Part shown: one piece after another, positions 47,547 through 56,589 of the stretch
Layout of the letters: every line of letters starts with the position of its first letter
How positions within the stretch are numbered: the stretch's first letter is position 1
Origin: Amylolactobacillus amylophilus DSM 20533 = JCM 1125
GTDB lineage: Bacteria > Bacillota > Bacilli > Lactobacillales > Lactobacillaceae
DNA length: 64,000 nt
Direction of reading: 5' to 3'
Assembly (NCBI RefSeq): GCF_001936335.1
Contig: NZ_CP018888.1
Span: forward strand, 1,546,353-1,610,352
The notes under the pieces: model-generated
The model's database searches: none
What the model was told of the DNA's origin: nothing
What the model saw: only the letters and a program-made list of their open reading frames with translations
Program-made: the position numbers and the translations under genes

Positions 47547-48452
47547 CTACAAATCCTTCAGATTATACCCTACCCTGGAAAGGAAGAGAGGATCCTTTCG
47601 CCAGTTCTTCTGTACTTTGACCCAAAGCTTGAGATTAATCTTCTCGCCCAGCAGCTCCTCAATTTCTCGGCGTGAATTGATGCCAATCTGTTTGAGCATT
47701 GACCCGCCACGGCCAATCACTATTGGCTTCTGGGTGGCGCGCTCGACATAGATAGTGGCATCAATCTGTAACTTGCCGTTAACCCGCTGGTTCATCTGTT
47801 CCACGATAACAGCAGTTGAGTGGGGAATCTCGTCTTGAGTGAGGTGGAGAATTTGCTCTCGAATCAACTCACCCACAACGAAATACTCGGGTCTGTCAGT
47901 AATCTGGTCCTCATCGAACATCTTTGGACCTTCCGGCAGATACTTCTGAATGGTGGCCAGTAGATCCTCAATATTATTCCCCTGGGTAGCTGAGATTGGA
48001 ATAATTTCTGCAAATTTACCAATTTGTTGGTAAGAATTAATAATATCCAGCAGGTCATCTGGGTGAACTAAATCAATCTTATTGATTACAAGAAAAACCG
48101 GTACGCTGATTTTCTCTAGCATATCCGCAATATAACGGTCCCCAGGACCAACTTTCTTGGGCTCGGTTAGAAATAGTACACAATCTACTTGCCCAAATGT
48201 GGTGAAACTGGACTCATCCATGTATTGATCAAGGTCATTTTTGGGCTTATGGATACCCGGCGTATCAACGAAAATTATTTGTTGCGTGTCAGAGGTATAG
48301 ATACCCTGAATCTTGTTCCTAGTCGTCTGCGGCTTGTCGGACATAATAGCAATCTTCTGACCGACAACGCGGTTCATGAGAGTCGACTTACCAACATTTG
48401 GTCTGCCAATTAGCCCGACAAAACCGGAGCGGTAGTTATTATTGTTAATCAT
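47547..48452 (-). CDS. era: GTPase Era
   Basis: 301-aa GTPase needed for 16S rRNA maturation and 30S assembly. G1 [12 protein letters not shown] (about 17-28), G2 TTRNKIQG, G3 DTPGIHKP (about 63-70), G4 NKIDLV (about 125-130) and G5 SATQG are intact. The KH domain (about 205-301) includes [20 protein letters not shown]. The start overlaps cdd by 8 nt. Confidence 0.97.
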   Translation of the reverse strand: MINNNNYRSGFVGLIGRPNVGKSTLMNRVVGQKIAIMSDKPQTTRNKIQGIYTSDTQQIIFVDTPGIHKPKNDLDQYMDESSFTTFGQVDCVLFLTEPKKVGPGDRYIADMLEKISVPVFLVINKIDLVHPDDLLDIINSYQQIGKFAEIIPISATQGNNIEDLLATIQKYLPEGPKMFDEDQITDRPEYFVVGELIREQILHLTQDEIPHSTAVIVEQMNQRVNGKLQIDATIYVERATQKPIVIGRGGSMLKQIGINSRREIEELLGEKINLKLWVKVQKNWRKDPLFLSRVGYNLKDL

Positions 48453-48864
48453 TTAAATCCTCTTTTTTAAAGTAGTATGGTAGTAACTCTACCATGGTCA
48501 TGTGTTTAACCGCACCGGTCAAATTGGTTAAAGTAATGGTAGCATCACTTGGCAGAAATTCCGAAAGCACCTGACGGCAAGCGCCGCACGGTGAGATTGG
48601 ATCATCCGTACCACCAATAATCAAAAATTCACTGATTGGATCTGCTAAGGAACCGGCACTAATGTAATTAAAGATGCAGGAGCGCTCCGCACAATTTGTT
48701 AAGCCAAACGAGGCATTTTCGACGTTGACGCCCTTGAAAATTTGACCAGATTTAGTCCGTAACACCGCCGCCACCTGAAAGTGCGAGTATGGGACGTATG
48801 CGTGCTTCATCTCAGCTTGTGCAATGTTGTATAATTCTAACTCTGGCTCGGTTAACTTGTCCAT
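48445..48864 (-). CDS. cdd: Cytidine deaminase
   Basis: 139-aa homotetrameric zinc deaminase of the pyrimidine salvage pathway. [18 protein letters not shown] (about 19-36), the catalytic [11 protein letters not shown] (C-A-E, about 56-66) and [12 protein letters not shown] (about 92-103) provide the three zinc cysteines and the catalytic Glu. It overlaps ybeY by one base (TAATG) and era by 8 nt. Confidence 0.95.
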   Translation of the reverse strand: MDKLTEPELELYNIAQAEMKHAYVPYSHFQVAAVLRTKSGQIFKGVNVENASFGLTNCAERSCIFNYISAGSLADPISEFLIIGGTDDPISPCGACRQVLSEFLPSDATITLTNLTGAVKHMTMVELLPYYFKKEDLND

Positions 48865-49349
48865 TAGCGCTCCAATCCATACTCATCAAGAATTTGGTTT
48901 TGCAGACCAATCATCTCTTTTTCCTCACCTGGATCGATGTGATCATAGCCATTCAAGTGGAGAAATCCATGGACCAGTGTGTAGCCAAATTCCCGCTTAA
49001 AGCCATGGCCATATTCTTTACCGTGCTCTTCAACGACCTTTGGTGCAATGAAGAGGTCGCCGATGTCCTCGACAAAATCGGGGTCATCTAAGAAATCACT
49101 CATGTCAATATCGAATCCACCATCTTCAATTGCAAAGCTAATGACATCGGTTACGCGATCTTTGTCCCGATACTCTCGATTAATTTTCCTAATTTCATCG
49201 TTTGAGACAAAGTTGATGCTCATCTCTAACTTGTTGGTCTTAGCGATTCTTGTATAAGCCAGATCAAGTAATTGCTCAATCCAAGTCTGCCAGTTGGCAT
49301 CCGTTAAAAAATCAATCTCGTCATTAAATGTGATATCAATGTTTGTCAT
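48864..49349 (-). CDS. ybeY: Endoribonuclease YbeY
   Basis: 161-aa zinc-dependent RNase for rRNA maturation and quality control. NREYRDKDRVTDVISFAIED (about 54-73) and the metal motif HGFLHLNGYDHIDPGEEKEM (about 126-145; H-x3-H-x5-H) are complete. It overlaps phoH by 14 nt and cdd by 1 nt. Confidence 0.96.
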   Translation of the reverse strand: MTNIDITFNDEIDFLTDANWQTWIEQLLDLAYTRIAKTNKLEMSINFVSNDEIRKINREYRDKDRVTDVISFAIEDGGFDIDMSDFLDDPDFVEDIGDLFIAPKVVEEHGKEYGHGFKREFGYTLVHGFLHLNGYDHIDPGEEKEMIGLQNQILDEYGLER

Positions 49350-50313
49350 TCAAATCGTCTCTTTCGTATGCTTCAATTATTTTAGCTACAACGGGATGGC
49401 GAACCACATCGTTGAAGGTAAAATTCACGAATTCAATTTGTTTGATGTTATGCAACCGATCTTGTGCTTCAATCAAGCCACTCCTGTGATTTCCCGGTAA
49501 GTCAATTTGTGTTACATCACCATTGATAATCATCTTCGAGTTGAAGCCAAGTCTAGTCAGAAACATCTTCATCTGGGCTTTGGTGGCATTCTGCGCTTCA
49601 TCTAGAATCACGAAAGCCTCATCGAGTGTTCGCCCCCTCATATAGGCAAGCGGCGCAACTTCAATCGTGCCCCGTTCCATCAAACGGTTGGTCGTCTCGG
49701 TTCCGAGAATTGCGTACAATGAGTCATAGATTGGCCGCAGGTAGGGATCAACCTTGTCTTTCAAATCGCCCGGTAGAAAGCCGAGACTTTCGCCGGCTTC
49801 AACAGCAGGTCTTGTCAGAATAATCCGACTAACTTCACCCTTCTTGAATGCGGAGATGGCCATGACAACGGCAAGAAATGTCTTACCAGTTCCGGCAGGT
49901 CCTACACCGAAGACAACATCTTTCTGCTTAATTGCCTTAACATACCGTCTTTGGCCGAGGTTCTTCACCCGGATTGCGCGTCCCTTGGCATCGTGGATGA
50001 GCGTTTCCGAATAAAGGTCAAAGAAATACTCAAGCGTGCCCTTCTCTGCCATCTTGAGCGCGCTGACCACGTCTGTTGCGCCAATCGTAATTCCATGATT
50101 CACGACATTTTCCAGTTGGCTTAGTACAGCGATACCAGTTACGACGTCAGGCGGAGCACCATGTAAGGTAATCGTACTACCCGTATCGGTTGCTTGGATA
50201 TTTAATGCTTCCTCCAGAATCTTGAGGTTACTATCGTTCACCCCAACTAGACTCGCAATCGTTGCAGGTACTTTGGGTGTGTATACGTTCTTTTCAGTCA
50301 GTTTGTCTGTCAA
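49336..50313 (-). CDS. phoH: PhoH-like ATPase
   Basis: 325-aa P-loop ATPase. An N-terminal KH-like part (about 20-110) precedes the PhoH core with Walker A VFGVGPAGTGKTFLAVVMA (about 133-151), LTRPAVEAGESLGFLPGDL, Walker B AFVILDEAQNATKAQMKMFL and MIINGDVTQIDLP. The family is linked to RNA metabolism together with ybeY and era, in line with the gene order. It starts 24 nt after yqeY. Confidence 0.95.
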   Translation of the reverse strand: MTDKLTEKNVYTPKVPATIASLVGVNDSNLKILEEALNIQATDTGSTITLHGAPPDVVTGIAVLSQLENVVNHGITIGATDVVSALKMAEKGTLEYFFDLYSETLIHDAKGRAIRVKNLGQRRYVKAIKQKDVVFGVGPAGTGKTFLAVVMAISAFKKGEVSRIILTRPAVEAGESLGFLPGDLKDKVDPYLRPIYDSLYAILGTETTNRLMERGTIEVAPLAYMRGRTLDEAFVILDEAQNATKAQMKMFLTRLGFNSKMIINGDVTQIDLPGNHRSGLIEAQDRLHNIKQIEFVNFTFNDVVRHPVVAKIIEAYERDDLNDKH

Positions 50314-50337
50314 AAAAAGCCTCCGTCGGGAAAAATT

Positions 50338-50778
50338 TTAACTTAGTTTTTGGTTGACCAACTGGTTAACTAGGCCACCATCAGCTTTACCTTTAACCTT
50401 AGGCATCAAAGTCTTCATCACTTTACCAAAGTCAGCCTTACCTGTTGCGCCAGTTTCCTCGATTACTGAGTCGATTAGTTTACCGACTTCCTCAGCAGAC
50501 ATTTGGGCAGGCAAATAACGCTCAACGATTTTCATCTCTTCTTGAACCTTTTCAACTAAGTCGGTCCGATTACCCTTCTCAAATTCTGCGAGTGAATCTC
50601 TTCGTTGTTTCATCTCGGTCGATAATACGGCAACTTCCTCTTCCTCAGTTAAGTCATGGCCAAGCTCAATTTTTTTATTAGCTAAAGCTGACTTGATCAT
50701 GCGAATTGTATCGAGCGCCACTTTGTCGTGAGCCTTCATTGCCGTCTTTAAGTCATTCATAATTTGTTCGTTTAACAT
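50338..50778 (-). CDS. yqeY: GatB/YqeY domain protein
   Basis: 146-aa YqeY protein, a stand-alone version of the GatB tail domain that binds tRNA in amidotransferases. MNDLKTAMKAHDKVALDTIR and MIKSALANKKIELG start it. YLPAQMSAEEVGKLIDSVI and the C-terminal GKADFGKVMKTLMPKVKGKA with DGGLVNQLV end it. It follows rpsU with an attenuating hairpin between. Confidence 0.94.
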   Translation of the reverse strand: MLNEQIMNDLKTAMKAHDKVALDTIRMIKSALANKKIELGHDLTEEEEVAVLSTEMKQRRDSLAEFEKGNRTDLVEKVQEEMKIVERYLPAQMSAEEVGKLIDSVIEETGATGKADFGKVMKTLMPKVKGKADGGLVNQLVNQKLS

Positions 50779-50790
50779 TTTATTCTCCTA

Positions 50791-50836
50791 GAAAAAAAAC
50801 TCCCATAATGAACCAAAAGGTCAATATGAGAGTTCA
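50791..50836 (-). terminator. Terminator/attenuator between rpsU and yqeY
   Basis: ACTCTCATA and TATGGGAGT pair imperfectly on the minus strand, followed by eight T (50795-50802). It would end most rpsU transcripts while allowing some read-through to yqeY. Confidence 0.75.
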
Positions 50837-50841
50837 TGAAA

Positions 50842-51018
50842 TTAGTATTTCTTACGCTTACGAGCTGCTTCTGATTTCAACTTACGCTTAACACTAGGTT
50901 TTTCGTAATATTCGCGTTTACGGTATTCTTGCAACGTACCACTCTTAGAAACGGAACGTTTGAAACGACGAAGAGCATCATCAAGAGACTCGTTTTCATG
51001 AACGACTGTCTTAGCCAT
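50842..51018 (-). CDS. rpsU: 30S ribosomal protein S21
   Basis: 58-aa ribosomal protein bS21, read from the ATG at 51018 after GGAGGGA. The translation [58 protein letters not shown] is diagnostic. A different overlapping 61-aa frame in the same place is a shadow. Own strong promoter upstream; the gene is first in the rpsU-yqeY-phoH order. Confidence 0.97.
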   Translation of the reverse strand: MAKTVVHENESLDDALRRFKRSVSKSGTLQEYRKREYYEKPSVKRKLKSEAARKRKKY

Positions 51019-51071
51019 GTGATATCCCTCCTTCCGTTTTCTAGGTCATCTGACCAGAACATCTGACAACA

Positions 51072-51100
51072 ATTATAGCGGAGTTCAAAACAGCGGTCAA
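51072..51100 (-). promoter_or_regulatory. Promoter of rpsU
   Basis: Minus strand TTGACC (51095-51100), 17-nt spacer, TATAAT (51072-51077), about 55 nt before the rpsU start. Confidence 0.85.
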
Positions 51101-51190
51101 CTGCTTTTGTCTATTTTTTTCTATATTTTTTAAAGTAAATTGATATACTTAAGATAACAACATAGATTATAGAAATTAAGAGGATAAAGC

Positions 51191-51832
51191 ATGAGTGAAC
51201 AAGTTAACGTTGTCATTATATCAGATTCCGTCGGTGAGACAGGATTTAAATTAATGCAAGCGGCATCAGCGCAGTTTCCGAATACAGATTTCACCTTTAA
51301 TCGTTACCCCTTCATTACGACCATGCAGAAGTTACAGGCTGTCCTGACTGAGAATCAACATCAAGATAATTTACTAATTGCACACACGTTACTTTCGAAA
51401 GAACTAAATGATGAGGTGTTTCGCTTTGGTCGGGCCAACAAAGTCAAGACCATTGATTTAATTACCGATGCAATCAATGTGATTGGCAAGCTAACTAACG
51501 AGAAGCCAAGCGGTGAGTCTGGTGCAATCCATCACCTGACACAGAAGTATTTCGACCGCATCAGCGCCATGGAATTTGCTGTGATGTATGATGATGGGAA
51601 AGATCCTAAGGGGTTTCTCAAGGCCGACGTGGTGTTGCTGGGTGTTTCGCGAACCTCAAAGACCCCCCTATCGTTGTTTCTCGCCAACAAGAATCTAAAG
51701 GTCGCAAACTTACCACTTGTACCGCAGGCCCATATACCCGATGAAATTTTTAAGATTAATCCGACTCAGATCATTGGCCTGACTAACGATCCAGCAGTGC
51801 TCAATCGCATTCGACGAGAGCGCGAAGAATAA
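51191..51832 (+). pseudogene. Pyruvate, phosphate dikinase regulatory protein (PPSR/YqfL), 3'-truncated
   Basis: 213 aa of a family usually about 270 aa. The start VNVVIISDSVGETGFKLMQAA, the middle SGAIHHLTQKYFDRISAMEF and the P-loop-like LLGVSRTSKTPLSLFLANKN (about 147-166) are those of the bifunctional kinase/phosphorylase that controls PPDK or PEP synthase. The reading stops right after LNRIRREREE, where the family continues for about 60 residues with a second conserved region. The break coincides with the broken end of the convergent yitT fragment. AGAGGA precedes the ATG. Probably inactive. Confidence 0.8.
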
Positions 51833-52060
51833 CGGAATATTCAACACAAAGTACATAATTGAGGTGGAGAGGACAAACGGAAAATACCGTTCAGTGAGGG
51901 TTTGCACCACTTGCGCAAATCCCGTCACCCCACTCGCATAAATGCCCCCCGGATGCCAGAAAAAGTTCAAAGCAATCGCCACCGCAATTGAATAGAAGAA
52001 GGCGGCGGTGACTTTAGAGATTAAATTGTGTTGGCGCGACATCTGTGTCAAATGATCCAT
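51815..52060 (-). pseudogene. YitT-family membrane protein, 5' fragment only
   Basis: About 80 aa of N-terminal YitT (DUF161): a first helix TAAFFYSIAVAIALNFFWHP, then GGIYASGVTGFAQVVQTLTE and YFVLNIPLFFAL. YitT proteins are about 280 aa with five helices and a cytoplasmic domain; everything after IPLFFAL is missing. Past that point the frame runs antisense into the PPSR fragment. AAAGGAAG lies before the ATG at 52060. The join point is about 51815-51835. Confidence 0.8.
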
Positions 52061-52120
52061 AAATTGACTTCCTTTAGGTTCTTACAGTTCATTTTAACAA
52101 ATATCGCGCAAAGATAAAGC

Positions 52121-52663
52121 TTATTTATGCCAATGTTTTTTGATAAATTCACTGCGGCCACCGGCCTCTTCTAGCGCATATCTAGTAGGATCCTTCTTGT
52201 AGAAGTCCTGGTGATACTCTTCTGCTTCATAGAAAGGCTTCGCAGGTTCAATTGTGGTCACAATCGGATCATCAAAGCGATTACTTTCGTCCAGTTGTTG
52301 CTTTGATTGTTCAGCGATTTGTTCCTGCTCAGTCGAATTGTAGAAAATAACTGGGCGGTACGAATCACCACGGTCTTGGAATTGGCCACCCGCATCTGTT
52401 GGATCAGTCACCTGCCAATAAAGTTCCACGAGTTCAGCGTAACTTATTTTGCTTTTGTCAAAAGTAATCTTTACGGCTTCTGTGTGCCCAGTTGTGTGCG
52501 AACACACTTGCTCATATGTTGGGTTTGGCACATGTCCACCAGTGTAACCAGAACGTACTGAAACTATTCCCTCGTGTTGGTCAAAGGGCTCGACCATACA
52601 CCAGAAACAACCTCCTGCAAAAATAGCTGTATCAATATTAGAATTTTTCAGTTGCTCTGTCAT
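52121..52663 (-). CDS. msrA: Peptide methionine (S)-S-oxide reductase MsrA
   Basis: 180-aa oxidative-damage repair enzyme. The catalytic [14 protein letters not shown] (about 15-28) and the [20 protein letters not shown] then [11 protein letters not shown] block are complete. [12 protein letters not shown] near the C-terminus is also typical. The gene is directly downstream of msrB, sharing one base, so the pair is co-translated. Confidence 0.96.
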   Translation of the reverse strand: MTEQLKNSNIDTAIFAGGCFWCMVEPFDQHEGIVSVRSGYTGGHVPNPTYEQVCSHTTGHTEAVKITFDKSKISYAELVELYWQVTDPTDAGGQFQDRGDSYRPVIFYNSTEQEQIAEQSKQQLDESNRFDDPIVTTIEPAKPFYEAEEYHQDFYKKDPTRYALEEAGGRSEFIKKHWHK

Positions 52664-53106
52664 TATTCATTTCCCCTATCAAAAAGTTCGAGATAATCAC
52701 CATAACCTGCCGCCGTAAGTTGCTCAACCGGGATAAAGCGTAGTGCAGCAGAATTAATGCAGTAACGTAGGCCACCACGGTCCTCCGGGCCATCTGTGAA
52801 CACGTGACCTAGATGCGAGTCAGCTTCTTTACTACGCACCTCCGTCCGTTCTTGCATTAATTTTGTATCACGCTTCTCAGTTAACTTTACAATTGGTTTC
52901 GTGAATGAGGGCCAACCACAACCGGCATCATATTTATCCGTTGAGGAGAACAACGGCTCACCGCTGACCACATCAACGAAGATTCCGTCTTGCCAGAAAT
53001 CATCGTATTCACCACTAAAAGGCATCTCTGTTGCAGCGTTTTGGGTGACCTCGAATTGCTCCTTTGTCAGTCTTTCCTTTAAATCTGCTTGATCTTTGTG
53101 CATCAT
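52663..53106 (-). CDS. msrB: Peptide methionine (R)-S-oxide reductase MsrB
   Basis: 147-aa enzyme reducing the R epimer of methionine sulfoxide. [19 protein letters not shown] (about 50-68), the [20 protein letters not shown] block with the catalytic Cys in [11 protein letters not shown] (about 115-125). The zinc CxxC pairs found in some MsrB are absent, as in many lactobacilli. It is first in msrBA. Confidence 0.95.
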   Translation of the reverse strand: MMHKDQADLKERLTKEQFEVTQNAATEMPFSGEYDDFWQDGIFVDVVSGEPLFSSTDKYDAGCGWPSFTKPIVKLTEKRDTKLMQERTEVRSKEADSHLGHVFTDGPEDRGGLRYCINSAALRFIPVEQLTAAGYGDYLELFDRGNE

Positions 53107-53224
53107 CTGACCTCACTTTTCTGCTTGAACATCTTATTGTTCATGATTGTATGTTTAATTATAGTTGTTTACAAGTAATTTGCGAATAAACAGTTCGGTA
53201 AATTCCGTTATTTAAAAATAAAAT

Positions 53225-53256
53225 AAAAAAGCAAGACTAATCCTGCTTTTCCACCT
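53225..53256 (-). terminator. Terminator of hisS-aspS
   Basis: AAAAGCAGGATTAGTCTTGC forms a short hairpin with the following T run on the minus strand. Its 5' arm includes the last codons and stop of aspS. Confidence 0.75.
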
Positions 53257-55003
53257 CTAAACCGAGCTCATCTAGTTGTTTAGCATCAACGGGTGCTGGG
53301 GCCTGCATCATAGGCTCACTTGCCTTTGAGTTCTTCGGAAATGCGATTACATCACGAATGTTTTTCCGATCCGCCAGAAGCATGGCAAATCGATCGAGTC
53401 CGATTGCCAAACCGCCAATTGGTGGGAAGCCGTAGTCAAGCGCCTCTAAGAGGAACCCAAATTGCTCTTCGGCCTGCTCCTGCGTAAATCCTAACGCATG
53501 CAACATTTTCTCCTGGATCTCTCTTGTGTGTATTCTGATTGATCCACCACCAAGTTCGTAGCCGTCTAAGACGATATCATAACTTCTCGCGTGGGCCGCG
53601 TGGGGGTCACTATCAAGCAACTTCACACCGGCATCGTCCGGCATTGTAAATGGATGGTGGGCCGCAGTCCAGCGCTCATCACCCTCATCGTATTCGAAGA
53701 GCGGCCAATCAACTACCCAAGTGAATGCAAATTGAGATTCATCAATCAGGTTAAATTCCTTAGCGAGAGCAGTTCGGAGATAACCAAGGCTGTCAGCAAC
53801 CACCTTAGCACGATCTGCCACGAACAGTACCAAATCGTCGTCCGTGACGTTTAATTTATCGGCCAACAAAGGCAACTCATTTGGTAGGAATTTGGTAATT
53901 GGCCCGCTAAATTCGCCATTAGTAAACTTCAACCAAGCGAGACCTTTTGCACCAAAGCGTTTGATGTAATCTTGTTTTGTATCAATTTGCTTCCTGGAAT
54001 ACTGAGCAGCAGCGCCCGGAACCACAATGGCCTTAACCTGACCACCATTAGCAACGGTACCAGAGAATACCTTGAAATCACTATTCTTAACTAAGGCGGA
54101 GACATCTTGTAACTCCATCCCAAACCGTAAATCCGGCTTGTCGGAACCAAAGCGGTCCATCGCTTCCTGCCAAGTTAGCCGCGGAAACGGTAGCTGCACA
54201 TCAACACCCATGACGTCATGCATCACTTTTTGAAGCAGTCCCTCAGTCAGAGTTTGAATCTGTTCCTCATCGAGGAAACTAGTCTCTAAATCAATCTGGG
54301 TGAATTCTGGTTGCCGGTCGCCACGTAGATCCTCATCACGGAAGCAACGGGCAATTTGATAATAGCGGTCGAAACCAGCACCCATCAGTAATTGTTTAAA
54401 CAGTTGAGGTGATTGGGGCAACGCGTAGAAGCTGCCCGGATAAATGCGAGATGGCACCAGATAGTCGCGCGCACCTTCTGGGGTTGATTTACCCAAGATT
54501 GGTGTTTCAATGTCGATGAATCCTTGCTCATCAAGATACTGATGCGTTGCTTGCATAATCTTTGCTCTTTTGATGATTGCTGCCTGCATCTCTGGCCGAC
54601 GTAGATCTAAGTAACGGTACTTTAACTTAGTTTCCTCCGTTGCTGTCGTGTCATCCTTCACATCAAATGGCGGTGTTTTAGACTTATTGAGCAGCTCAAG
54701 TTCAGAGACCTCTACTTCAATCTGGCCCGTCTTCATCTGGTCATTGACTGCGCCCTGACCCCGCTTTACAACCCGTCCGTGAACCGTAATCACGTCTTCG
54801 GCACGCAAAGACTCTGCACTAGTAAGTAGCGCGGTCCCACTTGCCTGGCTCACAACCAGCTGGACGATGCCCTCGCGGTCCCGCAAGTCAATGAAAACCA
54901 GATTACCTAAGCTGCGGGCCTTTTGAACCCAACCGTATAACACAACGTCTTGATTCAGATATTCTTCTGTGATTAGGCCACAATAATTTGTTCGTTGATC
55001 CAT
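53237..55003 (-). CDS. aspS: Aspartyl-tRNA synthetase
   Basis: 588-aa class IIb synthetase of the bacterial type. The OB fold is [20 protein letters not shown] (about 24-43). Core motif 2 is [20 protein letters not shown] (about 217-236), the bacterial GAD insert spans about 290-410, and motif 3 is [16 protein letters not shown] (about 527-542). It follows hisS by 17 nt and shares its T-box. Confidence 0.97.
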   Translation of the reverse strand: MDQRTNYCGLITEEYLNQDVVLYGWVQKARSLGNLVFIDLRDREGIVQLVVSQASGTALLTSAESLRAEDVITVHGRVVKRGQGAVNDQMKTGQIEVEVSELELLNKSKTPPFDVKDDTTATEETKLKYRYLDLRRPEMQAAIIKRAKIMQATHQYLDEQGFIDIETPILGKSTPEGARDYLVPSRIYPGSFYALPQSPQLFKQLLMGAGFDRYYQIARCFRDEDLRGDRQPEFTQIDLETSFLDEEQIQTLTEGLLQKVMHDVMGVDVQLPFPRLTWQEAMDRFGSDKPDLRFGMELQDVSALVKNSDFKVFSGTVANGGQVKAIVVPGAAAQYSRKQIDTKQDYIKRFGAKGLAWLKFTNGEFSGPITKFLPNELPLLADKLNVTDDDLVLFVADRAKVVADSLGYLRTALAKEFNLIDESQFAFTWVVDWPLFEYDEGDERWTAAHHPFTMPDDAGVKLLDSDPHAAHARSYDIVLDGYELGGGSIRIHTREIQEKMLHALGFTQEQAEEQFGFLLEALDYGFPPIGGLAIGLDRFAMLLADRKNIRDVIAFPKNSKASEPMMQAPAPVDAKQLDELGLEVEKQD

Positions 55004-55020
55004 TATTTTCAGTATCTCCT

Positions 55021-56307
55021 CTAATTAAATTGTCTCAAGACATTTTGTAAGTCTGTTTCTATCTGGTCAAAAGTGGTCGCGACTTGCTTGCCGTCTGTCA
55101 ACCTTTTCACTGCAACCGACTTCGTAGCAATCTCTTCATCACCCAACGTGATGACATATTGGGCATTTGCCCGAGTAGCTGCCTTAAATTGAGCCTTCAA
55201 TTTACGTTGCTCCACGTCGTATTCCGCGCTAAAGCCTGCACTTCTAATACTTTCTGTTAACTTAATTGTTGGTACAATTGTGTCGTCGCCAACATTTGCA
55301 ATAAAGAAATCAATTCCTGATTCCGCGAACAATTGTGGATTCTGGACGTTCAAGACTAAGAGAAGGCGTTCAAGGCCAATACCAAAACCGACAGCCGGCG
55401 TCTGCGGACCCGAAAATTCCGCGACGAGATCGTCGTAACGACCCCCACCAAGAATAGTAGACTTGCTGTGCCAGAGCTCTTGATCGTCAACCATGAATTC
55501 GAAGATCGTACCGGTATAGTAGTCAAGTCCCCGGACCAAATCATCGTCTAGTTCATAATTTACGCCAAGTTGTGTCAGAGTATCAGTAATTAGATTAAAG
55601 TTGGCTTTTGATTCATCGTCCAGATAGTCAATAATTTTCGGTGCATCTGGAAGAAATTGTTGATCTGCCTCATCTTTAGAATCGAGAATCCTCAAAGGAT
55701 TCGTCGTGAGGCGGCGTTTTGAATCCGCGCTGAGTGAGTCAACGAGCGGTGTGAAGTAGGCAACTAGGGCATCATGGTACTTTGCCCGCACATATTTCGT
55801 ACCTAAGCTATTGATGTGTAATTCGTAATTTTTCACGCCGAGAGTCTGCAACAGCTTGTAACCAAGCATGACAACCTCAATATCCTGCAGAGCGTTACTT
55901 GAACCGAATGATTCCACACCGATTTGGTGGAACTGCCGTTGACGTCCCGCCTGGGGACGCTCATAACGAAACATCGGTTCGATGTAGAAAAGCTTATATG
56001 GCTTCGCGTATTCTGGTCCATACAATTTATTTTCAACAAACGAACGCACAACGCCAGCTGTACCCTCGGGACGTAGGGCTAGCCTTCTATTCCCCTTATC
56101 CAAGAAATCGTACATTTCCTTCTGGACGACATCACTCTCTTCACCACTTGAGCGCGCGAAGAGCTCGTAGTTCTCGAAGATTGGGGTGCGAATCTCCTGA
56201 TAATTAGCTTTTTGGAAAAAGTTCCGGGTAATCTCCTCCACCTTCTGCCATTGTCTGACAGTCTGGGGTAGAATATCTACGGTTCCCTTTGGTTTTTGTA
56301 ATTTCAT
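55021..56307 (-). CDS. hisS: Histidyl-tRNA synthetase
   Basis: 428-aa class IIa synthetase. [10 protein letters not shown] (about 4-13), motif 2 [20 protein letters not shown] (about 111-130), histidine-A motif [15 protein letters not shown] (about 258-272) and motif 3 [16 protein letters not shown] (about 309-324). The C-terminal anticodon domain is complete. GGAGGAG precedes the ATG. First gene of hisS-aspS, under a T-box leader. Confidence 0.97.
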   Translation of the reverse strand: MKLQKPKGTVDILPQTVRQWQKVEEITRNFFQKANYQEIRTPIFENYELFARSSGEESDVVQKEMYDFLDKGNRRLALRPEGTAGVVRSFVENKLYGPEYAKPYKLFYIEPMFRYERPQAGRQRQFHQIGVESFGSSNALQDIEVVMLGYKLLQTLGVKNYELHINSLGTKYVRAKYHDALVAYFTPLVDSLSADSKRRLTTNPLRILDSKDEADQQFLPDAPKIIDYLDDESKANFNLITDTLTQLGVNYELDDDLVRGLDYYTGTIFEFMVDDQELWHSKSTILGGGRYDDLVAEFSGPQTPAVGFGIGLERLLLVLNVQNPQLFAESGIDFFIANVGDDTIVPTIKLTESIRSAGFSAEYDVEQRKLKAQFKAATRANAQYVITLGDEEIATKSVAVKRLTDGKQVATTFDQIETDLQNVLRQFN

Positions 56308-56321
56308 TTAATCTCCTCCAA

Positions 56322-56514
56322 AATAAAAAGCACCCTTGATTAATTCATCAAGGGCGCATTCCTACGCGGTACCACCTTAGTAATTGCTACGAATAACGCT
56401 CGCCAAACGGTTTAATCTCAAAAGTTGTCACGAGCGTTTCAATAGCTTTACACCGACCAGCTACTCTCTGTCTTTTTTGCTCTCAGTCTTTCTCATTGAT
56501 TAATTACTTAATTG
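56322..56514 (-). promoter_or_regulatory. T-box leader of hisS-aspS
   Basis: Minus-strand AAGGTGGTACCGCG (plus-strand 56365-56378) is the conserved T-box. CCCTTGAT (56333-56340) and ATCAAGGG (56347-56354) form the terminator stem before a T run, and a hairpin built on AACGCTCG/CGAGCGTT (about 56395-56440) is a likely stem III. The specifier codon (His or Asp) could not be assigned by eye. Confidence 0.92.
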
Positions 56515-56520
56515 GTATCT

Positions 56521-56549
56521 AGAATACTTAATTGAACAGGCCTTGTCAA
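56521..56549 (-). promoter_or_regulatory. Promoter of the hisS T-box transcript
   Basis: Minus strand TTGACA (56544-56549), 17-nt spacer, TATTCT (56521-56526). Confidence 0.8.
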
Positions 56550-56589
56550 TACTCATTCGGTGTTAAACCGAAATTTCATACCGAAGCAC

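Noticed and set aside
50877..51062. 61-aa minus-strand ORF over the S21 region
   Set aside because: The other frame (50842-51018) encodes ribosomal protein S21 exactly, with a good ribosome site.
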